Source: Pseudomonadota bacterium (lineage in GTDB: Bacteria; Pseudomonadota; Gammaproteobacteria; Xanthomonadales; Xanthomonadaceae). From it: DNA of 64,000 bases. The stretch's first letter is position 1. Every line of letters starts with the position of its first letter. Below the pieces are notes generated by a model. The model did no database searches and was not told the DNA's origin. It worked only from the letters and a program-made list of their open reading frames with translations. The position numbers and the translations under genes are program-made. This document shows, in pieces, positions 23,820-33,106 of this stretch. The stretch lies in contig JAEZCF010000056.1 of NCBI GenBank assembly GCA_023430045.1, forward strand, positions 1-64,000. Reading direction: 5' to 3'.

Positions 23820-26282
23820 TCACCCCTCCGGCCCATCGGCCGCATGATTGTCCGCCGATAGGATAGCAGCCGCCCGCGCCCGTCCCGCAGCGTCCCACCA
23901 GCGGGCGGCGTGGACACGCTGTTCGCGCACCTGCAGTCCCTGCCCGCCCAGCCACACCCGCAGCGCTCCGGATTCGGCCGTATTGAGCACTTCAGCGCCG
24001 ATGTCGCGCCAGCGCGCCACGACCTCCGGGCGCGGATGGCGGAAACGGTTGCGATGACCGGCCGACACCAGCGCCAGCCGGGGGGCCACGGCCGCCACCC
24101 ATGCCGCTGTGGAGGATCCGCCACTGCCATGGTGGGGCACCAGCACCACCTGCGCGGCCAGTTGCCCGCGCGCGGAGCGCAGCAGCTCGGCTTCGGCCTG
24201 CCGGCCGACGTCCCCTGCCAGCAGGATGCCCCCTTGGGGCGTATCGATGCGCAGCACGCAGCTGCCCTCGTTGCCGCGCGCTTCGTGCCCGCGCGGTGGG
24301 TGCAGGACACGGAAATCAACCCCGTCCCAGCGCCACTGTTGCCCGGCATGGCAGACACTGGCGCCTTCGATGCCGGCGCCGGACGGCGCACTTACCGGCA
24401 CCTCCGGCAACGCGCGCCGCAGGCCGGGCAAGCCACCGGCATGATCGGAATCGCCATGGCTCAGAATCACCTGCTGCGGCGGGCCCGTGCCCAATGCACG
24501 CAATGCCGGAAGCACTACCCGCTCGCCGCTGTCGGTGCCGGCTCCCGGCGGCCCGAGGTCGTACAGCAGCAGATGGCGGGCCGTGCGTACCAGCAACGCG
24601 GTGCCCTGCCCCACGTCCATCACCAGCAGCTCCACCTCGCCCGGCCCGGGCAGCTGACGGGCCGGCCACAGCAAAGGCAGGCACAACAGCGGCACCGCCA
24701 GCAGGCCGCCACGCCCGCGCGGCAGCAGGCCCCAGAAGACGCCCAGCAGCGCCACCGGCAACGCCCAGCGCGGCGCTTCCGGCAGCCACCAGACCGCTCC
24801 GCTCCAGTCGGCGAGCGGCCGCATCCATCGCCAACTCACGTCGAACGTCCAGCCGGCAAGGCGCCAGGCCCATCGGCCCAGCCCGGGATGCAGCGCTTCC
24901 AGTGCCGTGCCGGACAATGCCAGCGGTACCACCACCAGCGACCACCACGGCACAGCCACCAGGTTGACCAGCGGTCCGATCCGCGATGCCTGCCCGAACA
25001 GGCTCACGCCCAGCGGCAGCAGGGCCACGCTGGCCACGCCCTGCGCCGCCAGGAATGGCTTCAGCACACCGCGCAGGCCCGTCTCCGGGAGGCCGCCACC
25101 GGGCAGGCACCACAACAGCCACAGCACGCCGCCGAAGCTGAGCCAGAAACCGGCGGACAACACCGACAGCGGCGCCACCAACACAGTGGCAAGCGCAGCC
25201 AGCGCCAGCGACTGGCCCCACGGCAGGCGGCGCCGGCTGGCGCGGGCCAGCGCCACCACCACGATCATCAGCGCCGTACGCACGGTTGGCAGCGCCAGTC
25301 CGGCCACCAGCGCGTAACCGGCGGCGCCGGCCGCAGCCGCCAGTGCTGCGGCGATCGGGCGCGGCATCATCCTCGGCAACAGACTGCAACTGCGCCAGGC
25401 GAGTCCGGCCAGCAGCGCGAAGCCACCGGCCACCAGCCCCACGTGAAACCCGGAAATCGCGATCAGATGGGTCAGGCCCAGCGCCCGCAGCTGTTCCCAG
25501 TCGCGATCCTGCAGTCCCCGGGTATCACCCAGCGCCAGTGCACGCACAAAACGCGAGGTCGTTCCCGTGACCGCCGCTTCAATGCGTGCCGCCATGGCCT
25601 CGCGCCATGCCGGCAGCCCGCTGGCGGGCTCCAGTTCAATCGCCGCGGTGCCGTCGCGGACCTGCCCGCCGGCCGCGATGCCCAGCATCAGGGCATGCCG
25701 CTCGCCGTCGAAGCCGCCGGGATTGATACGGCTGCGCGGCGCGCGCAGGCGCAGTGGCAACTGCCAGCGCGACCCTGCCGCCACCCGCTGGCGCGCGGGG
25801 ATGGTATCGGCAGAACCTGCCGCTGCGGCTGCGACCGACGCAGCCCGGACATTCCCGCGCGCGAACGGCGCGCTCCAGTACACCTGCACGCGACGGCCGC
25901 GCAGGTGCGTCGGCATCGCCGCGGCATCATCCACCTGCAGCAGGAAACGCGTATAGCTCGGCTGGTGGTCGGGCAGGTCGATCACGCGGCCGCGCACCAC
26001 GCTGTCCAGCGCCGGGGCCAGCGGGGGAAACTGATCCTGCAGCGCCCACTGCCCGTGCAGCGTGGCCCATGCGATGCCGATCAGCAGCATGCCCAGCCAG
26101 CGCCCACGCCAGTGGCACATCCACAGCACCAACCCCATCAGAAGGCCCGGCCAGGCCGCAACGACTGGCGGCAGTGCAGGCAGCTGGCAGCATGCCGTCG
26201 CACCGGCCACCAGCGCGGCGGCGCTGGCCTTGCCCAACAGGCCCGGCGACACGACGGGATGATCGCAGGCCTGTTCCCCCAT
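23820..26282 (-). CDS. comEC: DNA internalisation competence protein ComEC/Rec2
   Basis: An 820-residue channel protein for uptake of single-stranded DNA. It has an N-terminal OB-like DUF4131 domain with membrane helices, the competence domain with ALGLTHLIAISGFHVGLVAG, many helices in the middle, and a C-terminal metallo-beta-lactamase-like domain (DVGQGTALLV and HGDSDHAGGLPGLR). All expected parts are present, so it looks intact. Together with the type IV pilus genes at 33.8-41.6 kb it suggests natural transformation ability, though transformation itself cannot be seen here. Confidence 0.94.
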   Translation of the reverse strand: MGEQACDHPVVSPGLLGKASAAALVAGATACCQLPALPPVVAAWPGLLMGLVLWMCHWRGRWLGMLLIGIAWATLHGQWALQDQFPPLAPALDSVVRGRVIDLPDHQPSYTRFLLQVDDAAAMPTHLRGRRVQVYWSAPFARGNVRAASVAAAAAGSADTIPARQRVAAGSRWQLPLRLRAPRSRINPGGFDGERHALMLGIAAGGQVRDGTAAIELEPASGLPAWREAMAARIEAAVTGTTSRFVRALALGDTRGLQDRDWEQLRALGLTHLIAISGFHVGLVAGGFALLAGLAWRSCSLLPRMMPRPIAAALAAAAGAAGYALVAGLALPTVRTALMIVVVALARASRRRLPWGQSLALAALATVLVAPLSVLSAGFWLSFGGVLWLLWCLPGGGLPETGLRGVLKPFLAAQGVASVALLPLGVSLFGQASRIGPLVNLVAVPWWSLVVVPLALSGTALEALHPGLGRWAWRLAGWTFDVSWRWMRPLADWSGAVWWLPEAPRWALPVALLGVFWGLLPRGRGGLLAVPLLCLPLLWPARQLPGPGEVELLVMDVGQGTALLVRTARHLLLYDLGPPGAGTDSGERVVLPALRALGTGPPQQVILSHGDSDHAGGLPGLRRALPEVPVSAPSGAGIEGASVCHAGQQWRWDGVDFRVLHPPRGHEARGNEGSCVLRIDTPQGGILLAGDVGRQAEAELLRSARGQLAAQVVLVPHHGSGGSSTAAWVAAVAPRLALVSAGHRNRFRHPRPEVVARWRDIGAEVLNTAESGALRVWLGGQGLQVREQRVHAARWWDAAGRARAAAILSADNHAADGPEG

Positions 26283-26354
26283 GACCGCAGCATGCGGCGC
26301 ACCAGAACTGCCTGCTATCGGAAACCTGCCCTGCGCGAGGTCAGGCGGGGACTG

Positions 26355-27698
26355 TCATCGCGGTTGCCGGTGGAAGCTGATGCGGAAGCTGGCGCCTCCG
26401 CCGCCGGCGTCGCCGACACTCACACTGCCACCGTGGTGCTGGACGATTTCCTTCACCAGATGGAGCCCGAGCCCCGCGCCACTGCCCGCCGCGCGCAGGC
26501 GGTGGAACGGTTCAAAGATGGCCTCGCGGTCATCGGCGGGCACGCCTGCACCCTGGTCGGCCACCTCCAGTGTTCCGTCCGCATCCAGCCTGACGGTGAT
26601 GGTGCCACGGCCGCCGCCATGCACGATGGCGTTGTGGACCAGGTTGGCCATCACCCGCCCCAGCGCGATGCCGTCGCCGGCGATCCACACCGGATGCGAC
26701 GGCGCATCTACTTCGAACTGGTAACCGGCACCGATCACCAGCGGTGCCAATTCGGCGGCGGCAGTGCGCGCCAGGGCAGCCAGATCCAGCGGCTGCAGCT
26801 TGTCCACGCTGCGGTCCAGGCGCTGCAGATCAAGCAGGTGCTCGGCGACATTGCCCAGCCGTGCCACGTCGTTGAGCAGCTGCGCCTTCAACGCTCCCTG
26901 CGGAAGCTGCGAAAGCCGCGCCTGCACCACCGCGATGGGCACGCGCAGTTCATGTGCCGCATCGGCCAGAAATTTGTCGCGCGCCGCGTAGCCCTGCTGC
27001 ACCTTGCCGATGGCATCGTTGAAGGCCGCCACCAGCGGTGCGATTTCACTGCTGACCAGTTGGGTGTCCAGCCGCGCGCCGGGCTGGCCGATATCCAGCT
27101 GCCTGGCCTGCTGCGCCAGCTCGCGCACACCACGCATGAAGCGATGGATCACGGTCGGCATGACCAGCAGGGTCACCACGATCAGCGGCAGGAAGAACCA
27201 CGGCCCGATCAGCCGCAGCACCATCAGCACACCGTCCCACAGGCCACTCTTCGGGTACCCTCCCACCAGCACGGTCAGGCGTCGTCCATCGCTGCTCTTG
27301 ACCATCACCCGCGCGGCATCCAGGTAGGGTGGTGTAACCGACCCCAGCTCGCTGTGCCCGACCTGTTCAAGACGAGACAACAGTTCGTGGTGCACATCCG
27401 GCACGGCACCTTCGGACAGCCGGTTGCCACGTTCGTCGACGGCCACGAACCACAGATTGCCGCCCGCTTTCCTGTTGACGGCATCCCAGCGCGTGCGATC
27501 CAGCACGATGCCGGGACCATCGCCATGCAGCGCCGCGACCACGTCATCGGCGGCGAACATGTCCATCGCCACCGATTCCTGGTCGCCCCAGCTCAGGATC
27601 AATGCCAGCACCGCGATGAGCACGGTGAATACCTGTGCAAGACACACGCGCCAGGCCAGGCCGAGGGATATCGAACGGAAGTGGGCGTTCATGCTCAT
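26355..27698 (-). CDS. Sensor histidine kinase
   Basis: A 447-residue membrane kinase with two membrane helices (about 13-33 and 160-180) bracketing a periplasmic sensor region, a HAMP-like linker, the phospho-acceptor motif AAHELRVPIAVVQARL, the N-box MANLVHNAIVHGG, and ATP-lid motifs VADQGAGVP and GSGAGLGLHLV. It overlaps the response regulator by four bases (ATGA) and is its cognate kinase. The signal is unknown. Confidence 0.92.
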   Translation of the reverse strand: MSMNAHFRSISLGLAWRVCLAQVFTVLIAVLALILSWGDQESVAMDMFAADDVVAALHGDGPGIVLDRTRWDAVNRKAGGNLWFVAVDERGNRLSEGAVPDVHHELLSRLEQVGHSELGSVTPPYLDAARVMVKSSDGRRLTVLVGGYPKSGLWDGVLMVLRLIGPWFFLPLIVVTLLVMPTVIHRFMRGVRELAQQARQLDIGQPGARLDTQLVSSEIAPLVAAFNDAIGKVQQGYAARDKFLADAAHELRVPIAVVQARLSQLPQGALKAQLLNDVARLGNVAEHLLDLQRLDRSVDKLQPLDLAALARTAAAELAPLVIGAGYQFEVDAPSHPVWIAGDGIALGRVMANLVHNAIVHGGGRGTITVRLDADGTLEVADQGAGVPADDREAIFEPFHRLRAAGSGAGLGLHLVKEIVQHHGGSVSVGDAGGGGASFRISFHRQPR

Positions 27699-28366
27699 GC
27701 CTCCGCCAACAGGTAGCCCACGCCGCGGATGACATGGATCTCCACGCCGGCGCGGGCCTGCTGCAGCGCCTTGCGCAGCTTGGAGATATGCGCGTCCAGC
27801 GCATTGGACTGGATCTCGTCGTCGAAGCCGTACACCGCTTCTTCCAGCGCACTGCGGGCGACCGTGCGCCCCTGTCGCAATGCCAGTGCCTGCAGTACCA
27901 GCAACTGGCGGCGCGGCAATGGCAGGAGCTGGTCGCCAACCTGCGCCTGCAGTGATTCGAAATCGAACTGCAGGCGACCGAGCCGCAGCAGCGGCGTGTG
28001 CATTTCGCTGGGCCGGCGAGAGACCGCACGGATGCGCGCCATCAGTTCTTCGATGGCCACCGGCTTGACCAGGTAATCGTCCGCACCCACGTCCAGCCCT
28101 TCCACCTTGTCGCTGAGGCTGCCCTTGGCCGTGAGCATGATCACCGGCAGGTTGGGCCGCAGGGTGCGCGCGGTGGCCACGAATGCCGCGCCGTCACCAT
28201 CGGGCAACTGGCGGTCCAGCAGCAACAGCTGATGCACCGGCTCGCGCAGTGCTGATGCCGCGGCAGCCAGGGTGTCCACCACATCGGCGACCACGCCCTG
28301 CCGTTCCAGGCCGGACTGCAGGGCACGGGACAGGTCGGGATCGTCTTCAACCAGCAGAATGCGCAT
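27695..28366 (-). CDS. OmpR/PhoB-family response regulator
   Basis: A 223-residue regulator. The receiver domain has the acidic pair in LLVEDDPDL, the phospho-acceptor Asp in LLLDRQLPDGDG and the conserved Lys in MLTAKGSLSDK. The C-terminal winged helix ends RKALQQARAGVEIHVIRGVGYLL, typical of the OmpR family (QseB/PmrA-like length). The start at 28366 is used because MRILLVEDDPDL is the canonical N-terminus. It is translated first, then the kinase. Confidence 0.94.
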   Translation of the reverse strand: MRILLVEDDPDLSRALQSGLERQGVVADVVDTLAAAASALREPVHQLLLLDRQLPDGDGAAFVATARTLRPNLPVIMLTAKGSLSDKVEGLDVGADDYLVKPVAIEELMARIRAVSRRPSEMHTPLLRLGRLQFDFESLQAQVGDQLLPLPRRQLLVLQALALRQGRTVARSALEEAVYGFDDEIQSNALDAHISKLRKALQQARAGVEIHVIRGVGYLLAEA

Positions 28367-28486
28367 GGAAAACCAGGGTCGGCAGAACAGGGCATTGATG
28401 ATAATCCCGGCAGGCCCGGCGCAATGTTCCGACAATGTTGCCGGCGCACTGTAGCGACTCTGCTTATGTATCGAGCCGACGACGCC

Positions 28487-28804
28487 ATGGACCGCCCCCT
28501 CCCCCCGGCCAGCCCCGCGCCCGCCCCGCTCATGTCTTCCAACAACCCTCTGGTGGTGCTGGAAGCCCCCGACCTGGACAGTGCCGAACGCGCTTTCCTC
28601 GGTCTTCTGCCTGATCGCGACGGCGTGGATGCGCTTACGCGCCATGCGTTGAGCCATGCGCGCCACGGTTCCGGCAGCGGTTATGCGCTGTCGCTGACGC
28701 TGGTGGGCTTGCGCCTTCAGGAGTTCAAACTGGGCGAAGACCGCGCGGCGACGTCGCGACAGGAATCGCTGCACAACCTGCGTCAGGCGTTCGCCGACCT
28801 GTAG
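28487..28804 (+). CDS. Hypothetical protein, divergent from the two-component system
   Basis: About 105 residues; the likely core begins SSNNPLVVLEAPDLDSAERAFLGLLP and continues with ALTRHALSHARHGSGSGYALSLTLVGLRLQEFKLGEDR. I do not recognise a family. The start is uncertain: ATG codons at 28424, 28466, 28487 and 28532 are in frame. The stop is the TAG of a SMAG palindrome. Codon use is like the neighbouring core genes, so it is probably real. Confidence 0.5.
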   Translation: MDRPLPPASPAPAPLMSSNNPLVVLEAPDLDSAERAFLGLLPDRDGVDALTRHALSHARHGSGSGYALSLTLVGLRLQEFKLGEDRAATSRQESLHNLRQAFADL

Positions 28805-28826
28805 AGCCGCCCCCTGGTCGGCTGAA
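28802..28826 (+). repeat. SMAG-type GTAG palindrome
   Basis: GTAGAGCCGCCCCCTGGTCGGCTG carries the GTAG head and AGCCG/CGGCT arms. Its TAG is the stop codon of the preceding gene. Confidence 0.65.
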
Positions 28827-28975
28827 CCACTGCTGCCCTTCACCGGCCCTCCGTCGTGGTCGGCTCGCCCCGTTTACTCACGGCCATTGCGCCGTTGTCC
28901 AACGATGACCGCTATTCGCCATGCAGCCGCGCCGGGCAGTGACAGACTGCCTGCGTTCCCCCTTGTGCAGGCCGT

Positions 28976-29215
28976 ATGCAGCAGCTCCTGGACAACCTCG
29001 AACAACTCCTCGGCAGCTGGGAAGCCGAATCGGCGGATTGTCAGCGCGATGGCATGGAGATATCAGCAGAGACGTTATCGCGCTGCAGGGAAGAAGTGCG
29101 GCAGATGGTCAACCGTCACCTGGTACGCAAGCAGGGTGAGCTCGAGTTGCTGCCGAAGCCCAGGCAACGCCGGAGGAACGCACCGCCGGACCCTCCCATG
29201 ACTCCACGGCCCTGA
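28976..29215 (+). CDS. Small hypothetical protein
   Basis: A 79-residue protein with a helical, charged N-terminal two thirds (MQQLLDNLEQLLGSWEAE, ETLSRCREEVRQMVNRH) and a Pro/Arg-rich tail. The ATG lies after a weak purine stretch. I do not recognise it. The 170 bases before it hold only the SMAG element. Confidence 0.4.
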   Translation: MQQLLDNLEQLLGSWEAESADCQRDGMEISAETLSRCREEVRQMVNRHLVRKQGELELLPKPRQRRRNAPPDPPMTPRP

Positions 29216-29275
29216 CGTACCGGGTGCCCGGCATATGCCACCCGTGAATTGCTGACGCTGATACATCCGCACCGC

Positions 29276-29668
29276 TTATTGAACCGGATCCAGCGCCGCT
29301 TCGACCGAGTCCAGAAGATCCCGTGCGGCCACCAGCAGGCCGTCCACCAGATGCGCGCCAAGTAGCGGCTCGCAGGCGCCGTCATGGCGGTTGGAGTGTA
29401 GTGCTGGGTCTTGGGCGGCAGTGTTCAACCGATAGTTCAGCGCACTTTTGTTCAATTTTGTGAAACAAATCGCCTGATTCGCCTGCCGACGGAGGGAAGA
29501 CCTCCTGACCATAGGCCGTAGCCTGAAGATCCCCCAACCCCGGAAATCATCTGCTTGTTGCAAAGACTGCATAACGCTATAGTCGGCTCCGTAGGACGAA
29601 GCGACTGACCCGGTGAAATCGAGCGCTTCCCAGCGGCTTCCGCCGTAGGCATCCACGATGCTTCGCAA
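29276..29668 (-). CDS. Uncertain open reading frame
   Basis: An open frame of 130 residues with an N-terminal YGGSRWEALDFTGSVASSYG and a C-terminal acidic helix (VDGLLVAARDLLDSVEAAL). No family is evident. Its base composition is less GC-rich than the neighbours, and a hairpin with a T-run (29694-29721) lies immediately ahead of it. It may be real or chance; nothing else is recognisable in 29216-29725. Confidence 0.25.
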   Translation of the reverse strand: MRSIVDAYGGSRWEALDFTGSVASSYGADYSVMQSLQQADDFRGWGIFRLRPMVRRSSLRRQANQAICFTKLNKSALNYRLNTAAQDPALHSNRHDGACEPLLGAHLVDGLLVAARDLLDSVEAALDPVQ

Positions 29669-29693
29669 GTGGTTCCGGGGTCTGAGTACTGGA

Positions 29694-29721
29694 AAGGGCG
29701 CTTCGGCGCCCTTTTCTTTTG
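29694..29721 (+). terminator. Rho-independent terminator, plus strand
   Basis: AAAGGGCGCTTCGGCGCCCT followed by TTTCTTTT has a perfect GGGCGC/GCGCCC stem with a TTCG loop and a T-run. It reads on the plus strand, but no plus-strand gene longer than a small frame ends here, so the RNA it terminates is unclear. Confidence 0.75.
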
Positions 29722-29725
29722 CACG

Positions 29726-30337
29726 TTACCGCCTGCGCCGCTTGTTTGGCTTCTGAGGATTTGCCAGGTAGGCCTCACCGCACACGAGCACGAATGGCCG
29801 CCACCTGCCCGTGGTAGTCGGTGCGTTGCGTGTTTCCTGATACGCACTTTCCACGATCACATCGACATCCTGCCAAGTGCGCCTTTCATTGGCACTGCGC
29901 TTGACCGTCAGAAACAGGTGGTACGGCCCGCAGGGGTCATTGATCGTCAGGGTGTGGATCCAGGTCGTTTCATGCGCAGCAAGGATCACTTTTTTCTCAG
30001 GCATTGCGCGGATTAGATCCGGCAACGTCATGGAGAGCCGATAACGCGTCGGACAGAAGGTCCGCATCTTCCTTCCATCCCAAATCACCGCATCGCCTGG
30101 CGGGTGCGGGATATCTCCATACGAGGCGCTGAAGCAGTGATTGGTGAAGGTGACAGCTGCCCTCAAGGCCTTGCCCACCTTCGCGCTCTCAAAGGTGATT
30201 GTCAGCGGGTCCAAGTGCGACAGATCGATCTTTTGGCCGCTGACCACTATCTGCGGGAAATACTCCTTCCTCAATGCCGTTCCTTGTGACCATCGAATGC
30301 TGGCCGATAGCTCCATTATCGCTTTGCTGTCGGCCAC
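29726..30337 (-). CDS. Hypothetical protein of accessory character
   Basis: A protein of 203 residues (196 if started at the ATG at 30316, MELSASIRWSQGTALRKEY). The body has alternating beta strands such as VGKALRAAVTFTNHCFSASYG and MRTFCPTRYRLSMTLPDLI, and the end is very basic (NPQKPNKRRRR). I do not recognise the family. The lower GC content and the nearby integrase-like scrap and tRNA-Val suggest acquired DNA. Confidence 0.55.
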   Translation of the reverse strand: MADSKAIMELSASIRWSQGTALRKEYFPQIVVSGQKIDLSHLDPLTITFESAKVGKALRAAVTFTNHCFSASYGDIPHPPGDAVIWDGRKMRTFCPTRYRLSMTLPDLIRAMPEKKVILAAHETTWIHTLTINDPCGPYHLFLTVKRSANERRTWQDVDVIVESAYQETRNAPTTTGRWRPFVLVCGEAYLANPQKPNKRRRR

Positions 30338-30480
30338 TCCAATGGTTCAACGTCCCCGCGAATGGCTTGATCGACCCTCAGTGGTCACGCCTGTCTGCAG
30401 CCTGCTCTTCTGCTCCGCTCTGCTCCCAAGCCGGGCGCTGCGCCTCGGCGTCGCTCAACGCATGTTGCCGGCGCACCCGC

Positions 30481-30573
30481 CATGCCGTGCCGTACCTGGT
30501 GCACTGGCACGGACGACATATCGAATCGATCAACACATCCTGGCGAAAGCTCCGTAAGCGCGCCCTGCTGCCT
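30481..30573 (+). pseudogene. Possible scrap of a tyrosine integrase
   Basis: One frame reads HAVPYLVHWHGRHIESINT then SWRKLRKRALLP. This resembles the segment of phage integrases between the first catalytic Arg box and the HxLR box (VFxYRGKPIxxVNTxAWRKALxRAGL). No catalytic residues remain. It lies on the 3' side of tRNA-Val, where such integrases usually sit. The rest of 30338-30640 shows nothing I can name. Confidence 0.3.
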
Positions 30574-30643
30574 GCGTGGTTCGTGCCGAAAATGTCACAA
30601 ACACATGCCGGAAATTCCGAAGGATCACGGCACTCCGCTTCGC

Positions 30644-30666
30644 AGCCGACCATGGGTCGGCTCTAC
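30644..30666 (-). repeat. SMAG-type GTAG palindrome
   Basis: On the minus strand GTAGAGCCGACCCATGGTCGGCT has the stem AGCCGACC/GGTCGGCT. Full-length typical element. Confidence 0.8.
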
Positions 30667-30684
30667 CCTCCGCCCGGACAAAAC

Positions 30685-30713
30685 AAAAAGCCAGCGCGAT
30701 GGCTGGCTTTTTT
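30685..30713 (-). terminator. Terminator of tRNA-Val
   Basis: On the minus strand AAAAAAGCCAGCC, loop ATCGC, GCTGGCTTTTTG. It is a strong stem with a U-run just downstream of tRNA-Val. Confidence 0.85.
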
Positions 30714-30736
30714 GGTCTTTCCACTCCGCAGGGAAG

Positions 30737-30811
30737 TGGTGGGCGGTACAGGGTTCGAACCTGTGACCCCTACCATGTCAAGGTAGTGCTCTACCACTGA
30801 GCTAACCGCCC
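30737..30811 (-). tRNA. tRNA-Val (GAC anticodon)
   Basis: The acceptor GGGCGGT pairs with ACCGCCC, with encoded CCA. The anticodon loop CTTGACATG gives GAC. The T-loop GGTTCGAACCC is canonical. The length is 75 bases. Confidence 0.97.
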
Positions 30812-30929
30812 GTTTCGTTCCTGCCTTACCGCGATTGCGTCGGGGCAGGCCGCGTATATTACGGACGACGCCCTCCCAGCGCAACACTTTTGTGAAGAAA
30901 TCCGGCCCCTGCCCGCATGGGGCCTGCGT

Positions 30930-32969
30930 TCACCCCAGGCTGGCCTCTTTCAGCCTGCGGATTTCGTCGCGCACGCGGCCTGCGTCCTCGAATTCCAGGT
31001 CCTTGGCGTGCTGGTACATCTGCTGTTCCAGCGCCTTGATCCGGCTGGCCTGCTGGGCGGGCGTAAGGCTGGAGTAATCCACGCTTTCTTCGGCCAACGC
31101 CAGTCCGCCACGGGCTCCCTTCCCTTTGCCCCTGCCCTTTTTCGCTTCCTTCTCGGCCGCATCCGATCGCGCCCCTTCCAGCACATCCACGATGGGCCGG
31201 GCGACCGATTTCGGAACGATGCCATGTTCCTCGTTGTACTCCACCTGCTTGGCGCGGCGGCGGTCGGTCTCGTCGATGGCGGCCTGCATGGAACGGGTGA
31301 TCTTGTCGGCGTAGAGGATCGCCTTGCCGCGCACGTTGCGTGCCGCGCGGCCAATGGTCTGGATCAGCGAGCCGGTCGAGCGCAGGAAGCCTTCCTTGTC
31401 CGCATCCAGGATCGCCACCAGTGACACTTCAGGCATGTCCAGGCCCTCGCGAAGCAGGTTGATGCCCACCAGCACATCGAACTTGCCCAGGCGCAGATCG
31501 CGGATGATCTCCACGCGCTCCACGGTGTCGATGTCCGAATGCAGGTAGCGCACGCGGATGCCATGCTCGCTGAGGTATTCAGTGAGATTCTCGGCCATGC
31601 GCTTGGTCAGCGTGGTGACCAGCACGCGGTCGCCCATCCGGATGCGCTCGTTGGCCTCGCTCATCAGGTCGTCGACCTGGGTACCCACCGGGCGGATCTC
31701 CACCACCGGATCGATCAGGCCGGTCGGCCGCACGACCAGTTCGGCCATGTCCTCGCCGGCCTCGCGATACTCATACGGGCCCGGCGTCGCCGATACATAG
31801 ATGCTGCGTGGGCAGCGCGCTTCCCATTCCTCGAAGCGCAACGGACGGTTGTCCAGCGCGGATGGCAGCCGGAAACCGAACTCCACCAGGGTTTCCTTGC
31901 GCGAACGGTCACCCTTGAACATCGCGCCGATCTGCGGAATGGTCACGTGCGATTCGTCGATCACCAGCAGCGCGTCCGGCGGCAGGTAATCAAACAGCGT
32001 CGGCGGCGGCTCGCCCGGGCCTTTGCCGGTGAGGTGACGCGAATAATTTTCGATGCCGTTGCAAAAGCCCACTTCGGCCATCATTTCCAGGTCGAACTGG
32101 GTGCGCTGCGCCAGCCGCTGGGCTTCCACCAGTTTGTTCTGCGAATACAGCTGCTCCAGGCGTTCCTTCAGCTCGATCTTGATGGTGTCCACCGCCGACA
32201 GCACGCGTTCGCGCGTGGTGGCGTAGTGGGTCTTGGGATACACGGTGAAGCGCTGCATGTTGCGCAACGTTTCGCCGGTGAGCGGATCGAACAGGGTGAT
32301 CTTCTCGACCTCGCCATCGAACAGTTCCAGCCGCAGCGCCTCACTGTCCGATTCGGCCGGGAACACGTCGATCACTTCGCCACGCACGCGGAACGTGCCA
32401 CGCTGCAGTTCGTATTCGTTGCGGGTGTACTGCAGCTGGGTCAGGTGATTGATCAGGTCACGCTGGTCGATGCGTTCGCCCTTGGACAGGATCAGCCGCA
32501 GCGACAGGTAATCTTCCGGTGCACCCAGGCCATAGATGGCCGACACCGTTGCAACCACCAGCGCATCCGGACGCGACAACAGCGTCTTGGTGGCAGCCAG
32601 GCGCATCTGCTCGATGTGCTCGTTGATCGAACTGTCCTTCTCGATGAAGGTGTCCGACGACGGAACGTAGGCTTCCGGCTGGTAGTAATCGTAGTAACTG
32701 ACGAAGTATTCCACCGCGTTGTGCGGGAAGAACGCCTTGAATTCGCCGTACAGCTGCGCGGCCAGGGTCTTGTTGGGCGCCATGATCAACGTCGGCTTCT
32801 GGATGCGGTCGATGACGTTGGCGATGGTGTACGTCTTGCCGGACCCGGTCACGCCCAGCAACGTCTGTTTTGCCACGCCCGCCTCGAAGTTGCTGCTGAG
32901 CTTTTCGATGGCGTTCGGCTGGTCGCCTGCCGGCGAATACGGCGAGACGAGTTGGAAACGGTCGCTCAT
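30930..32969 (-). CDS. uvrB: Excinuclease ABC subunit B
   Basis: A 679-residue DNA damage verification helicase of nucleotide excision repair. The Walker A LLGVTGSGKTYT, the beta-hairpin region YYDYYQPEAYVP, the DEAD-like VIDESHVTIPQ, helicase motif VI QTIGRAARN and a C-terminal UVR domain (LEQQMYQHAKDLEFEDAGRV) are all present. Length is normal (E. coli 673). It acts with the UvrC encoded at 15.8 kb. Confidence 0.97.
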   Translation of the reverse strand: MSDRFQLVSPYSPAGDQPNAIEKLSSNFEAGVAKQTLLGVTGSGKTYTIANVIDRIQKPTLIMAPNKTLAAQLYGEFKAFFPHNAVEYFVSYYDYYQPEAYVPSSDTFIEKDSSINEHIEQMRLAATKTLLSRPDALVVATVSAIYGLGAPEDYLSLRLILSKGERIDQRDLINHLTQLQYTRNEYELQRGTFRVRGEVIDVFPAESDSEALRLELFDGEVEKITLFDPLTGETLRNMQRFTVYPKTHYATTRERVLSAVDTIKIELKERLEQLYSQNKLVEAQRLAQRTQFDLEMMAEVGFCNGIENYSRHLTGKGPGEPPPTLFDYLPPDALLVIDESHVTIPQIGAMFKGDRSRKETLVEFGFRLPSALDNRPLRFEEWEARCPRSIYVSATPGPYEYREAGEDMAELVVRPTGLIDPVVEIRPVGTQVDDLMSEANERIRMGDRVLVTTLTKRMAENLTEYLSEHGIRVRYLHSDIDTVERVEIIRDLRLGKFDVLVGINLLREGLDMPEVSLVAILDADKEGFLRSTGSLIQTIGRAARNVRGKAILYADKITRSMQAAIDETDRRRAKQVEYNEEHGIVPKSVARPIVDVLEGARSDAAEKEAKKGRGKGKGARGGLALAEESVDYSSLTPAQQASRIKALEQQMYQHAKDLEFEDAGRVRDEIRRLKEASLG

Positions 32970-33106
32970 GGGGCTGCCAGGTCAGGGGGAGGCCAGTATA
33001 CCGGGGGGGTTGGTGACGGGCGGCTGAGGGAAACCCCGAGCCTAGGGTGCATGGAGCAGCGACGGCGCTACAGTGCCCTGCCGCTGCAGCATGAAGCCCA
33101 GCCCGT

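Noticed and set aside
23910..27716. A 1268-codon plus-strand open frame
   Set aside because: It runs antisense to comEC and the histidine kinase, is very rich in His, Gln and Arg, and spans gene borders. It is a by-product of high GC.
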